A program made the translations under genes and the position numbers. A stretch of 64,000 nt of DNA from Gaiellasilicea sp963791905 (GTDB lineage: Bacteria > Actinomycetota > Thermoleophilia > Gaiellales > Gaiellaceae). The stretch lies in assembly GCA_963791905.1 (NCBI GenBank), contig CAWBTX010000004.1, positions 434,001 to 498,000 on the forward strand, written 5' to 3'. Below are positions 47,384 to 57,901 of the stretch, piece by piece (position 1 is the stretch's first letter; each line of letters begins with the position of its first letter). The notes under the pieces were generated by a model. That model made no database searches, was not told where the DNA came from, and saw only the letters and a program-made list of their open reading frames with translations.

Positions 47384-47767
47384 ATGCCGGCGAAGGCCAC
47401 AGCCCAGATTGCGCGCACCGGTCGAGCCCATCGTCGGGCCTCGACGAGCTGGCGGAAGCCGTCATGACCCTCCGCACGCCGGACGAGGCCCGACGCTTTC
47501 TCCGCGACCTCTGCACGCTGCCGGAGCTGGAGGCGCTCGCACATCGCTGGCGGACGGCCGAGCTGCTCGCGCAGCACGTGCCCGTACGTCGAGATCGCCC
47601 GCCGCGTGCCCGACGAGCACGGCCACCGTCACGCGGGTCGCCCAGTGGCTGAACCACGGCACGGGCGGCTACCGCCTGGCGCTCGAGCGGACGGCCGACG
47701 CGACGACGGCGGCAGCGGCGGTGAGCACGGACGGCGTTCCGCGTGCCGGCGCCGAACGGCCGGCTGA
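47384..47767 (+). CDS. YerC/YecD-type TrpR-related regulator, frameshifted
   Basis: About 120 residues with the TrpR-like helix-turn-helix: VMTLRTPDEARRFLRDLCTLPELEALAHRWRTAELLAQH, VEIARRV, STATVTRVAQWLNHGTGGYRLAL. YerC-type paralogs of the Trp repressor are known regulators of histidine biosynthesis in Gram-positive bacteria (HisR). Position as first gene of the his operon, behind a palindromic operator, fits histidine-responsive autoregulation. ATG 47384 is chosen; ATG 47367 lies in the operator in another frame. Indels near 47430, 47582 and 47607. The 3' end is not fixed, and hisG starts within it. Confidence 0.82.
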
Positions 47768-48620
47768 CGCTGGCCGTCCCGTCCAAGGGCCGGATGGCGG
47801 AGCCGGCGCTCAGGCTCTGCGCCGACGCCGGGCTCGCCTTCGAGACGACCGAGCGTGCGCTCGTCGTGCCGTGCGCCAACGCGCCGGTCGACCTGCTGCT
47901 CGTGCGCGCGCACGACATCCCGGAGTACGTCCAGGACGGCGTCGTCCACCTCGGCATCACGGGCGCGAATCTCGTCGTCGAGGCGGAGGCGCGCGTCGAG
48001 ACGCTGGCGGAGCTCGGGTTCGCCCGCTGCACGCTCGCAGGCGGCGGTGCCGGAGGATGCGCCGCAGCAGGAGCTGGCGGCGCTCGACGGGCTGCGGGTC
48101 GCGACCGCCTATCCGGTTGCGACGCGAGGCGTGTCTCGAGCGGCTCGGCGTGTCGGCGGAGCTCGTGTCCGGTCTCCGGGTCGGTCGAGGCGGCGCCGCG
48201 CCTCGGCCTCTCCGACGCCGATCGTCGATCTCGTCTCGACCGGCTCGACCGCGAGCGCGAACGGTCTGCGCCTGCTCGGCGTCGCTGCTCGACTCGCAGG
48301 CCGTGCTCGTGGCGAGCGAGGCCGCGCTCGCCGAGCACGGCGAGGCGGTCGCGACGCCTCGAGCTCATGCTCTCGGCCGTCGTCGCGGCGCGCCGCCGCC
48401 GCTACCTGATGATGAACGCGCCGGCCGCGGCGCTGCCCGCGATCCGTGCACGTGCTGCCGAGCATGGGCGCGCCGTCCGTGCTCGACTCTCGCCGCGGAA
48501 GGTGAGATCGCCGTCCACGCGGCTGTCGACGCGGACGACGTCTGGAACCTGCTCCCGCCGCTCAAGGCAGCCGGCGCGTCCTCGATCCTCGTGCTGCCGG
48601 TCGAGCGGCTCGTGCCGTGA
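47743..48620 (+). CDS. hisG: ATP phosphoribosyltransferase HisG (long form), frameshifted
   Basis: First step of histidine synthesis. About 290 residues. LTLAVPSKGRMAEPALRLC, DIPEYVQDGVVHLGITGANL, IVDLVSTGSTASANGLR (PRPP site) and, at the C-terminus, the regulatory HisG_C domain ending WNLLPPLKAAGASSILVLPVE. The C-terminal domain marks the long, histidine-feedback-inhibited form that needs no HisZ. GTG 47743. Indels near 48045, 48130, 48175, 48285, 48355 and 48450. TGA overlaps hisD start (GTGA). Confidence 0.9.
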
Positions 48621-49765
48621 GAGGCACCGGCCTGGAGGAGGTGCTGCCGCGGGTCGCCGAGATCGTCGGCGACGTGCGCGAGCGGGGCGATGCCGCGCTG
48701 CTCGACTGGACGGAGCGGCTGGACGGCGAGCGGCCGCGAGCTGCGCGTGCCGGCGGCTCGTCTGCAGGCGGCGCGGCTCGACGAGGACGTGCTCGCGGCG
48801 GTGCGCGAGCTGGCGCGCGCCGTGGCGGAGTTCTGCGGGCCGCAACGGCCGCCGGACATGGAGGTCGAGGCGGTTCGAGGGCGTGCGGGCGGAGCGGCGC
48901 TGGCTCCCGCTCGACTCGGTCGGGATCTACGTGCCCGGCGGCCGCGCGGCGTATCCGTCGTCGCTCGTCATGGCGGCTGTGCCGGCGCGCGTCGCGGGCG
49001 TGCGCCGGATCGCGGTCGTGACGCCGCGGCCGGCCGAAGCGACGCTGGCGGCCGCGCGCGAGCTCGGAATCGACGGAGGTCTATGCCGTCGGCGGCGCGC
49101 AGGCGATCGCCGCGCTGGCGTACGGCACCGAGACGATCGCGGCCGGTCGACAAGATCGTCGGCCCGGGGAACCGCTGGGTGACGGCCGCGAAGCTGCTCG
49201 TGTCGAGCCGGGTCGCGATCGACCTGCCCGCAGGCCCGAGCGAGGTCGTCGTGATCGCCGACTCGTCGGCGGATCCGGCTCAGTGTGCCGCCGACCTGCT
49301 CGCGCAGGCCGAGCACGGGCCGGACAGCAGTGCCGTCCTGCTGAGCCTCTCGCCGGCGCTGTCCGAGGCCGTCGGTAGCGTTGTTGACGGAAATGGCAAC
49401 GTGTCTGTCGAGGACATGGCTTCGCTGGACGAGGCGCTGGCACGCTCGGAGGCGTTCGCGCCGGAGCACCTCGAGCTCTGGATCGAAGACGCCGAGCCGG
49501 CTGCCGCGACGCGTCCGCAACGCCGGCACGGTGTTCGTCCGCACGTCGGCAGTCGTCGGCGACTACGCCGCCGGCGCGACGCACGTGCTCCCGACCGGCG
49601 GTCTCGCGCGCGGTGCCGGCGGCCTCGGGCTCGAGAGCTTCCTCAAGCCCGTCCAGATCGTCCGCGCGAGCGCCGACGGGCGTGCGGCGAGCGCGCCGAT
49701 CGCCGCCCCGCTCGCCCGCGCGGAAGGCCTGCCGCTGCACGCGGCCGCGCTGGAGGCTGCAGTGA
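48617..49765 (+). CDS. hisD: Histidinol dehydrogenase HisD, frameshifted
   Basis: Zinc enzyme for the last two oxidations to histidine. About 380 residues. WLPLDSVGIYVPGGRAAYPS, YAVGGAQAIAALAYGT, VDKIVGPGNRWVTAAK, DLPAGPSEVVVIAD, DLLAQAEHGPDSSAVLL (metal Gln/His), FAPEHLELW, then HVLPTGGLARGAGGLGLESFLKPVQ. Slightly shorter than the 430-residue norm. Indels near 48735, 48875, 49075, 49143, 49507 and 49753. The reading that ends at TGA 49763 overlaps the hisC GTG. Confidence 0.9.
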
Positions 49766-50793
49766 ACGTCCGTCCGCTGCCCGCGGGGTTCGCGGCGTAC
49801 GCGTGGTCGCCGAGCTCGGCCGAGGTCGCGGCCCGCCACGGGCTGCGACCGGAGCAGGTGCTCCGCTTCGACCAGAACACGCCCCCGGTGCCGGGCGTGC
49901 CGCAGGTGCCGCTCGCGCGAGAGCTTCGCCCGGCTCAACGAGTACCCCGACGGGACGTATCGCGAGCTTCGCGAGGCCGCCGCCGGCTACTGCGGCGTCG
50001 ACCGCCGAGCAGATCGTCGTCGGCGCGGGCGCCGACGATCTGATCGCGGTCTGCGCGCGGACGTACCTCGGGCCCGGCCGCACGGCCGCGATCTCACCGC
50101 CGACCTACGCGCTGTACGGGCTCGCGAGCCAGATCGAGGGCGCCGAGGTCGTTCGCGAGCCGGACGGCGCGTCGGTGATCTGGATCTGCAACCCGAACAA
50201 CCCGACCGGCGAGCTGCGCGAGCAGGCGCGAGATCGCAGACGCTCGCACGCGCGCACCCCGGCGCGGCGGTCGTCGTCGACGAGGCCTACTTCGAGTACT
50301 GCGGCGAGACGAGCCGTCCCGCTGATCGCCGAGCACCCGAACGTGATCGTGCTGCGGACGCTCTCGAAGGCGTTCGGCCTCGCCTCCCTGCGCGTCGGCT
50401 ACGCGGTCGCGAGCACGCCGACGGCTGCCGAGCTCGAGCTGCGCCGGGCGCCGGCGAACGTGAGCGGGCCCGTCGGCGACGATCGCGGCCGCCGCACTGC
50501 GCGATCCCCGGCTCGACGTCGAGGAGACGATCGCCGAGCGGGAGCGCGTGCGGGAGGCGCTCGTGGCCGCCGGCTACGACTGCCCGCCGAGCGCCGACGA
50601 ACTTCGTCTTCGTCCGCGGCGACGAGCTCGCTCGGCGAGCGGCTCGAGGAGCAGGGGCTCGTCGTCCGGATCTTCCCGGAGGGGATCCGCGATCACGCTC
50701 CGCCGCGCCGCACGAGAACGACGTGCTGCTGGCCGCGCTCGGCGCGGCGCCCAGCACCGGCGCCGGCCCGGTCGGCGTTCGTCTCGCGGCTGA
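49762..50793 (+). CDS. hisC: Histidinol-phosphate aminotransferase HisC, frameshifted
   Basis: PLP enzyme of about 345 residues. LRFDQNTPPVPG, NEYPDGTYREL, VVGAGADDLIAVCARTYL, WICNPNNPTGE, VVDEAYFEY, VLRTLSKAFGLASLRVGYA (PLP Lys in SKAFG), LVVRIFPEGIRITL. GTG 49762 overlaps the hisD stop. Indels near 49920, 50003, 50228, 50315, 50480, 50600, 50622 and 50700 leave no long single frame. The 3' limit is set at TGA 50791 but the junction with hisB is unclear. Confidence 0.88.
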
Positions 50794-51347
50794 CGACGGA
50801 GACCGCGGTGCGGCTCTCGCTCGACCTCGACGGCAGGCGGCGCGCGTGCGCGTCGAGACGGGCGATCGGCTTCCTCGATCACCTGCTGACCCTCGTTCGC
50901 CTTTCACGCCGGCTTCGATCTCGAGCTCGCGCGCCGGCGGCGACCTCGAGGTCGACGAGCATCACACGGTCGAGGACGTCCTCGCAGCGATCGGCGACGC
51001 GCTGGCCCGAGCGCTCGGCGAGCGGGACGGCGTCGCCCGCTACGGCTCGCGACCGTCCCGATGGACGAGGCGCGCGCGACGGCCGCGGTCGACCTCGTGC
51101 GCCGGCCGCACGCCGAGATCGCGCTGCGCTTCGGCGGCGACCGGGTCGGCGGGCTCGCGCTCACGCTGCTGCCGCACGCGCTCGAGCGGCTCGCGATGGC
51201 GGGCGGCTTCACGCTGCACGTCGAGTCGTCCGGCGTCCGACGACCACCACGTCGCCGAGGCGGCCTTCAAGGCGCTCGGACGCGCGCTCGCGAGAGGCGT
51301 GCGCGGCGGGTGACGCAGGCGTTCGCTCGACGAAGGGGCTCGCATGA
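50781..51347 (+). CDS. hisB: Imidazoleglycerol-phosphate dehydratase HisB, frameshifted
   Basis: Manganese dehydratase of about 187 residues. TTETAVRLSLDLDG, IGFLDHLLT (metal His), VDEHHTVEDVLAAIGDALARALG (two His and Glu), then LPHALERLAMAGGFTLHVE, DDHHVAEAAFKALGRAL and the end VRSTKGLA. The start codon is not identifiable because of an indel at the hisC junction; the listed start is approximate. Monofunctional: no histidinol-phosphatase domain. TGA 51345 overlaps the hisH ATG. Confidence 0.88.
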   Translation, partial: VSRLTTETAVRLSLDLDGRRRACASRRAIGFLDHLLTLVRLSRRLRSRARAPAATSRSTSITRSRTSSQRSATRWPERSASGTASPATARDRPDGRGARDGRGRPRAPAARRDRAALRRRPGRRARAHAAAARARAARDGGRLHAARRVVRRPTTTTSPRRPSRRSDARSREACAAGDAGVRSTKGLA

Positions 51348-51942
51348 GAGTCGTGCTGTGCGACTACGGCGCCGGGAACCTCCGCAGCGTGTCGGCGGCC
51401 TTCGCCCGCGCGGGCGCGACGCCGGTCGTGTCGACGGATCCGCGACGAGGTGCTCGAGGCGCCGCTCGCGGTGATCGCGGGCGTCGGTCACGTCGAGAGC
51501 GCCGCCCGCGGCCTTCGGCCGGTCGCCGCCGCGCTGCGCGCGCGCGCCGCAAGGGCGCCGCCCGACGTTCGGCATCTGTGTCGGGCTGCAGCTGCTGTTC
51601 GAGGAGAGCGAGGAGGGCGGCCGCGGGCTCGGCCTGCTGCCCGGGCCCGTGCGGAGGCTCCGCGCGCGGCGAGTGCCGCACATGGGCTGGAACACGCTCG
51701 CGCTGTCACGGGCCCGTCCGTCGTCCTCGACGGCCTCGACGGCGCCGACGTCTACTTCGCCCACAGCTATGCGCCGGAGCCGCGGACGGCGCTCGCCGTC
51801 GCCGAGGTGCGAGCACGACGGGCCGGTCGTCGCCGCCGTCGAGCATGGCGCCGTCGCCGGCGTCCAGTTCCATCCCGAGCGAAGCGGCGCCGCCGGCGCA
51901 CGCGTGCTCGAGAACGTGCTGCGATGGTCAAGAAGCGCGTGA
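51344..51942 (+). CDS. hisH: Imidazole glycerol phosphate synthase, glutamine amidotransferase subunit HisH, frameshifted
   Basis: About 200 residues; feeds ammonia to HisF. VVLCDYGAGNLRSVSAAFARAG, nucleophile Cys in FGICVGLQLLFEESEEG, VPHMGWNTL, YFAHSYAPEP, and His-x-Glu in GVQFHPERSG. The oxyanion segment near 51480 reads AGVGHVESAARG, where most HisH have PGVG and a following AF. Indels near 51440, 51545, 51705 and 51810. The 3' end contains the hisF start. Confidence 0.88.
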
Positions 51943-52672
51943 TCCCGTGCCTCGACGTGGCCGGCGGGCGCGTCGTCAAGGGCGTCCGCTTCGAGTCGCT
52001 GCGCGACGTCGGCGACCCGGTCGAGCTGGCCGAGCGGTACTCCGAGCTAGGCGCCGACGAGATCGTGTTCCTCGACATCACGGCGACCGTCGAAGGGCGC
52101 GGGCCCACGCTCGAGCCTCGTCGAGCGGGCGGCCGAGTCGCTCACGGTGCCGTTCACGGTCGGCGGCGGCGATCTCGGGCCTCGAAGACGCGCGGAGCCT
52201 TCTGCGCGCCGGTGCGGACAAGATCGCCGTCAACCGGGCGGCGGTCGACGAGCCCGGAGCTGCTGTCCTCGCTCGCCGCCGAGTTCGGCGCGCAGGCGGT
52301 CGTCTGCGCGATCGACGCCCGTGCGGGCGAGGTCGTCACGCATGGTGGGCGGCGAGCCGCGCGGGCTCGCGGCGACGCGAGTGGGCGCGCCGAGGCGGTC
52401 GCGCGGCGGGCGCCGGCGAGCTGCTCGTCACGTCGATCGACGCGGACGGCACGCGCGACGGCTACGACCTGGCGCTGACGCGGAGATCGCCGACGAGGTC
52501 GAGGTGCCGGTCATCGCGTCCGGCGGCGCCGGCGAGAGCGCGCCATCTCGCGGAGGCGTTCGAGGCAGGGGCCGAGGCGGCGCTCGTCGCGTCGATCGTG
52601 CACGAGCGTCCGGAGCGGTTGCGCGAGCTGAAGCTCGAGCTCGAGGAGGCGGGATGGAACGTCCGGATCTGA
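51924..52672 (+). CDS. hisF: Imidazole glycerol phosphate synthase cyclase subunit HisF, frameshifted
   Basis: TIM-barrel cyclase of about 250 residues. KKRVIPCLDVAGGRVVKGVRFE (catalytic Asp in CLDV), DEIVFLDITATVEGRG, TVPFTVGGG, AGADKIAVNRAAV, AVVCAIDARAG (second Asp region), VPVIASGGAGE, AEAALVASIVHE. ATG 51924 overlaps hisH. Indels near 52115, 52175, 52255, 52350, 52405, 52485 and 52545. Confidence 0.9.
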
Positions 52673-53208
52673 CGCCTGCGATCGTCCAGGACGCCGACTC
52701 CGGTCGAGTGCTGATGCTCGCGTGGATGGACGAGGAGGCGCTCCGGCGGACGCGCGAGACGTGGCGAGGCGTGGTTCTGGAGCCGCTCGCGGGGACGGCT
52801 CTGGCGCAAGGGGGAGACGTCGGGCAACACGCTCGCGGTCGAGGAGCTGCGCGACGACTGCGACGGCGATGCGCTCCTGCTGCGCGTCCGGCCGGCGGGC
52901 CCGACCTGTCACACGGGCGCGGTGTCGTGCTTCGCGCCCTGGCTCTGGCGGCGGATCAAGGAGCGCGTGCAGACGCGACCCGACAGGGTCGTACGTCGTG
53001 AGCGCTGGTCGACGATCCGCCGCGCGCCGCGCGAAAGGTGGGGGAGGAGGGCGTCGAGGCGGCGCTCGCAGGCGCGTCGGAGTCGGACGAGCGCCTTGTC
53101 GAGGAACTGGCGGACCTCTGGTTCCACTCGTATGCGCTGCTCGCGGCGCGCGGGCTCGACCCGTCCCACGTCGAGGACGAGCTACGCCGCCGTGCCATGG
53201 CCGGCTAG
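52654..53208 (+). CDS. hisIE: Bifunctional phosphoribosyl-AMP cyclohydrolase / phosphoribosyl-ATP pyrophosphatase HisIE, frameshifted
   Basis: About 183 residues covering steps two and three of the pathway. The HisI half has AIVQDADSGRVLMLAWMDEEAL, WFWSRSR, LWRKGETSGNTLAVEELRDDCDGDALLL and metal Cys in GPTCHTGAVSCF. The HisE half has KVGEEGVEAALAGASESDERLVEELADLWFHSYALLAARGL, the four-helix MazG-like pyrophosphatase. ATG 52654 overlaps hisF. Indels near 52762, 52785, 52817, 52988 and 53012. Last gene of the operon; about 200 bases without a gene (53209-53410) lie before lysA, holding only GC-rich inverted repeats (for example around 53355-53372). Confidence 0.9.
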
Positions 53209-53410
53209 GGCGCCTACGACCTTCTGTTGCCCGGGCGGCGAGCACCCGGCCGCCGCGTGATGATGCGCGCTGACATTCGCAACGACATCGTCACGCATCC
53301 GACACGAATGCGTTGCACCTCCGTCACGATTTCCTCGATAGCGTTTCGGTAGGGACACCCGGGGTGCCCCTGGGGCGCGTTGGGGTCTCGAAGGCGGTGC
53401 TGCGCGAGTA

Positions 53411-54675
53411 CTACACCTCGCGCGCGAGCAGGTCCTCGACCGTCTCGCGGCGCAGGATCAGCCGGGCGTCGCCGTCCGCGACGAGCACGGCGGCAGGGCG
53501 CGGCACGCCGTTGTAGTTCGAGCTCATCGCAAGCGTGTACGCGCCCGTCGCCGGCACCGCGAGCAGGTCGCCACGCCGCGGCTCGGGCAGCCGGACTCGC
53601 TCGATCAGGACGTCACCGGACTCGCAGTGCTTGCCGGCGACGCGTACTCGCCGCCGGCCGTCCTCGTCGGCACGGTTCGCGAGCAGCGCGGAGTAGCGCG
53701 CGCCGTAGAGCTGCGGCCGCGGGTTGTCGGACATGCCGCCGTCGATCGCGACCCACGACGCGATCGCCGGACTGCTTGATCGCGCCGACGCGATAGAGGC
53801 TGAACGCCGCCGGCCCGACGAGCGCACGGCCGGGCTCGACGATGAGGCTCGGGGCGCGGCAGGCTCGCGCGCAGCCCACTCGCGCGCGACGGCCTCGACC
53901 ACCTCCCGCACGAGCTGCTCGACCGGCGGCTCGGGCTCTTCGAGCACCTGCCGGACGCCGAAGCCGCCGCCGACGTCGACCACGCGCCGGCGTCCAGCCG
54001 AGCTCATCGCGGCAGCGCGCGGCGAGCTCCGCGAGCCGCTCGATCGCGAGCACGTGTGCCCGCGCATCGGCGAGCTGCGACCCCACGTGCACGTGGAAGC
54101 CCCTCGACCGCCAGCCCGGCGGCCTGCGCGCGCGTTCGACTGCGGCGAGCGCCTGGTCCGGGTCGAGACCGAACTTCGAGCCGCGGTGGCCGGTTCGGAT
54201 CGCCTCGTGCGTGTCCGCGTCGACACCCGGAGTGACGCGGATCAGCACGCGCGAGACGCCTGCCGCCGCGGCGCGCTCGGGCTCGTCGGGCGCATCGAGC
54301 ACGACGAGCGCGCCGAGCTCGGCCGCGAGCCGCAGCTCCTCGTCGGACTTGTTGTTGCCGTGGACGACCAGCCGGTCGCCGCTCGAGCCCCGCCGCCCGC
54401 GCGAACGCGAGCTCGCCGAGCGTCGAGACGTCTGCGCCGAGCCCCTCCTCGGCGAGCAGCCGCAGCAGCGCCACGTTCGCGAAGGCCTTCGTCCCGTAGA
54501 CGACGGTCGCGTCGCCCGCCGCGCGCCGCAGGAGGCGCGCCCGCTCGCGCAGCGTCCGCTCGCAGTAGACGACGAGCGGCGTCCCGAACCGCTCCGCCAG
54601 GGCGCTCGCCGGCACGCCTCCGACCGCGAGCTCGCCGGCCGCGATCGAGGCCGTTTCCGGGAACAGTGGTAGCAT
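53411..54675 (-). CDS. lysA: Diaminopimelate decarboxylase LysA, frameshifted
   Basis: Last step of lysine synthesis; fold-III PLP enzyme of about 420 residues. VVYGTKAFANVALLRLLAEEG (PLP Lys), LVVHGNNKSDEELRLA, GHRGSKFGLDPDQAL, HVHVGSQLADA, VVDVGGGFGV, SLIVEPGRALVGPAA, DGGMSDNPRPQLYGARY, and GKHCESGDVL (active-site Cys of the dimer partner). Ends NGVPRPAAVLV. ATG 54675. Indels near 54385, 54105, 53997, 53862 and 53772. Convergent with the his operon and divergent from leuS. Confidence 0.9.
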
Positions 54676-54788
54676 GAGGCGCAGTGAAGCAGCTTCTTCT
54701 GTAGCGCAGGGAGCGACCGCGGCGGCGCCGCGCCGAGCCTCCCGCGAGCCTCTCCAGAGCGAGAGGCTTTTTTGTACCCGGAGACCCG
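54676..54788 (+). promoter_or_regulatory. leuS leader with attenuator-like structure
   Basis: These 113 bases upstream of leuS end in a strong terminator. Just before it, GGGAG (54709-54713), ACCGCGG (54715-54721) and CCTCCC (54738-54743) are spaced like the antiterminator of a T-box leader, but the key UGG of the T-box bulge is not conserved (AGCG instead). The full leader would have to begin inside lysA on the opposite strand. Attenuation of leuS is likely; T-box identity is unproven. Confidence 0.4.
54747..54773 (+). terminator. Intrinsic terminator in the leuS leader
   Basis: AGCCTCTC and GAGAGGCT form a perfect 8-bp stem with loop CAGAGC, followed by five T beyond the stem. It lies 15 bases before the leuS ATG and more than 70 bases from the lysA start, on the leuS-coding strand, so it is best explained as a regulated attenuator. 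Confidence 0.85.
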
Positions 54789-57221
54789 ATGGAGCCGATA
54801 CGACCCGAGCAGATCGAGAGCGAAGTGGCAGCGCGTCTGGGAGGACGAGCAGGCGTGGGTCGTGCCCGATCCCGGACGCCGGCTCCGCCGAGCGCGCAAG
54901 AGCTACGTCCTCGAGCATGCTGCCGTACCCGTCGGGCACGCTGCACCTGGGGCACATGCTCGTCTACACGATCGGCGACGTCGCGACGCACTTCAGGCGC
55001 CGCAACGGCTACCGCGTCGCTCCACCCGATGGGCTTCGACGCCTTCGGCCTCCCGGCCGAGAACGCCGCCATCCGCGAAGGAGGGCATCCGCGCGAGACC
55101 ACGGAGCGGAACATCGCCGGCATCAGGCGCTCGATGCGCCGAATCGGGTGGTGGATCGACTGGTCGCGCGAGCTCTCGACCCACGAGCCCTCGTACTACC
55201 GGTGGCAGCAATGGCAGTTCCTGCGGTTCCTCGAGCGAGGGCTCGCCTACCGCAAGGGCGCGCCGTCAAGTGGTGCCCGAACGACCAGACCGTGCTCGCG
55301 AACGAGCAGGTGCTCGCCGACGGCACCTGCGAGCGCTGCGGCGCCGAGGTCGAGTCGCGGGTGATGGAGCAGTGGTTCTTCCGCATCACGGACTACGCGC
55401 AGGCGCTGCTGGACGATCTCGACGACGGTCGACGTGGCCCGAGTCGATCAAGGCCCGCCAGCGGAACTGGATCGGCCGCTCGGAGGGCGCCGAGCTCGTC
55501 TTCCGGATCGACGAGCTGGGACGAGGACGTCACCGTCTTCACGACCCGCCCGGACACGCTGTTCGGCGCGACGTTCTTCGTGCTCGCGCCGGAGCACGAG
55601 CTCGTGTGCGCGGATGCGCGTCGGACGAGGTGCAGGAGTACGTGCGGCGTGCGGCCGCGAAGAAGACCGAGGAGCGCGCTGCCGCCGACGAGAAGACCGG
55701 CGTCTTCACCGGGTCTGCACGCGATCAACCCGGTGAACGGCGAGCGGATCCCGATCTACGTCGCCGAGTACGTCCTGCCCGACTACGGCACCGGGCGCGA
55801 TCATGGCCGTGCCGGCGCACGACGAGCGCGACTTCGACTTCGCGCGCGCGTTCGGCCTCCCGATCCGACAGGTCGTCGCACCGGTCGGCGGCGAGGTCGA
55901 CCCGAGCGAGCCCTACGTCGAGCACACCGAGGGCGAGGTGCTCGTCAACTCCGGCGAGTTCGACGGCCTGCCCGCGGACGAGGGCGGCCGCCGGATCGTC
56001 GAGCGCCTCGAGCGGGACGGCCGCGGCCGCTTCGCGGTCAACTTCCGGCTGCGCGACTGGGGCTTCTCGCGGCAGCGGTACTGGGGCTGCCCGATCCCGG
56101 TCGTCTACTGCGACGGCCTGCGGGATCGTTCCCGTGCCGGACGAGCGAGCTACCGGTCGTCCTGCCGGACATCGAGGACTACAAGCCGAAGGGCCGGCCG
56201 CCGCTGGCGCAGGCGGAGGACTGGGTGAACACGTCCTGTCCCGCCTGCGGCGGTGCCGCCAAGCGCGAGACCGAGACGATGGACACGTTCGTCGACTCGT
56301 CCTGGTACTTCCTGCGCTACTGCGACCCGCACAACGATCGACGCGCCGTTCGATCGCGAGCTCGTCGACTACTGGAACCCGGTCGACCTCTACATCGGCG
56401 GCGTCGACCACGCCACGATGCACATGATCTACGCCCGCTTCTGGGTCAAGGTGCTGAACGACCTCGGCCTGGTCGGCTTCCGGGAGCCGTTCGCCAGCTT
56501 CTTCTCGAACGGCTGGGTCACGAGCGGCAAGACGAAGATCTCGAAGCGATCCGGCGCGGCCGCGGGGCCCGACGAGTTCGTCGAGCGGCTACGGCGCCGA
56601 CGCCGTCCGCCTCTGCATCCTGTTCCTCGGCCCGGCCGACCAGGACATGGAGTGGACCGAGGAGACGGTCGAGGCAATGGCGCGCTTCGTGCGCCGGCTG
56701 TGGCGGGTCGTCAACGAGGTGGTCGAGCGCGCGCCGCACGGCGAGCCGGAGGGCGGGCCGCTCGCGCGAAAGGCGCACGAGACGATCGCAAAGGCGACCG
56801 ACGACATCGGGCGGCGCTTCGCCTTCAACACAGCGATCTCCGCGGTGATGGAGCTCGTCAACGAGCTGTCGCGCGAGCCGGACGGCCCGGACGCGCGCTT
56901 CGCAGCCGAGACTGCCGTTTCTCTGCTCCAGCCGTATGCGCCGCACGTGGCGGAGGAGCTGTGGGAGCGGCTCGGCCACGAGCGCCTGTGGGAGCAGCCG
57001 TGGCCGGTCGCCGACCGTCGATGCTCGAACGCGAGACCCTCGAGGTCGTCGTGCAGGTGAACGGCAAGCTCCGTGATCGGCTCCAGGTCGCCGCCTCGCT
57101 GCCGGAGGAGGAGCTCGTCGAGCTCGCGCGCGCCTCGGAGCGCGTGCGCGCGCACTTCAACGGCGCCGAGCCGCGGAAGACGATCGTCGTTCCGGGCAAG
57201 CTCGTCAACTTCGTCGTCTAG
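54789..57221 (+). CDS. leuS: Leucyl-tRNA synthetase, frameshifted
   Basis: Class I synthetase of about 805 residues. KWQRVWEDEQAW near the start, the HIGH box as YPSGTLHLGHMLVYT, HPMGFDAFGLPAENAAI, KWCPNDQTVLANEQV with zinc Cys, GLPADEGG in the editing domain, NFRLRDWGFSRQRYWGCPIP, DTFVDSSWYFLRYCDP, and KMSKS as GKTKISKR followed by YGADAVRLCILFLGP. The C-terminal domain ends RKTIVVPGKLVNFVV. ATG 54789 is preceded by GGAG. More than ten indels interrupt it; an essential gene in this state shows that the indels are in the data, not the cell. Confidence 0.93.
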
Positions 57222-57286
57222 CGCCAAGCCGCCTGAAGCGCGTGCCGTGGATTGGCACGCTTTTGGCACAGAGTCGTTACACATCC

Positions 57287-57901
57287 GTGACGAGTCGCCC
57301 GGGCACGCTCGAGACATGCCCACGCTCCAGCGTCTCCCGACGCCAGGCACTCGTCGGCGTCGTGGCGCTTCTGGCCGTGCTCGCGATCGCGGGCCGCACG
57401 CTTGCCGGTGCGGGTGCGTCGGCGCCGCTCGCCCGAGCTGAGCTCGTGCCCGAGACGCCTGCCGCGTCGGTGCGCCTCGTCGTGCACGTCGCCGGCGCGG
57501 TGCGACGGCCGGGTCTGTACCGGCTGAAAGAGGGCAGCAGGGTCGCCGATGCCGTCGCGCGCGCGGGCGGAGCGACGGCGAAGGCCGACACGGCCGCGGT
57601 CAATCTCGCCGCGCCGCTCGCCGACGGGATCCAGGTGCTGGTACCGAGTCGGGTCGCCGGCGTGGCGGGAGGCACCGCGGCCACGGGTGGCGGTGCGCAG
57701 GCAGCCGGTGGGCGGGTCAGCCTGAGCAGCGCCAGCCTCGCCGAGCTCGACGCGCTTCCCGGCGTCGGGCCGGTCACGGCACAGAAGATCCTCGACCACC
57801 GCGCAGCCCACGGCGGGTTCAGCTCGGTCGACGACCTGGACGCCATTCCCGGCATCGGCCCGGCGCGGCTCGAGCAGCTCCGCGAACTGGTGTCACCGTG
57901 A
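57287..57901 (+). CDS. comEA: ComEA-like DNA-binding protein
   Basis: About 204 residues, intact. An N-terminal membrane anchor (ALVGVVALLAVLAIAGRTL) leads to an SLBB domain (VRLVVHVAGAVRRPGLYRLKEGSRVADAVARAGG) and a C-terminal helix-hairpin-helix pair (SLAELDALPGVGPVTAQKIL and DLDAIPGIGPARLEQLREL). It captures DNA at the cell surface and hands it to ComEC. GTG 57287 is the likely start, after a TTGGCA-rich promoter-like stretch. Overlaps comEC by GTGA. Confidence 0.9.
   Translation: MTSRPGTLETCPRSSVSRRQALVGVVALLAVLAIAGRTLAGAGASAPLARAELVPETPAASVRLVVHVAGAVRRPGLYRLKEGSRVADAVARAGGATAKADTAAVNLAAPLADGIQVLVPSRVAGVAGGTAATGGGAQAAGGRVSLSSASLAELDALPGVGPVTAQKILDHRAAHGGFSSVDDLDAIPGIGPARLEQLRELVSP

Noticed and set aside
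48690..51347. One very long open frame spanning hisD to hisB
   Set aside because: It is a patchwork: short correct pieces of hisD, hisC and hisB alternate with out-of-frame stretches because of indels. The products are separate enzymes.
53209..53410. Small genes between hisIE and lysA
   Set aside because: No reading frame has a ribosome site or recognisable product; only GC-rich inverted repeats are visible.
54709..54743. Firm T-box call upstream of leuS
   Set aside because: The essential UGG of the tRNA-pairing bulge is missing and no Stem I with a leucine specifier was identified, so only an attenuator-like leader is claimed.
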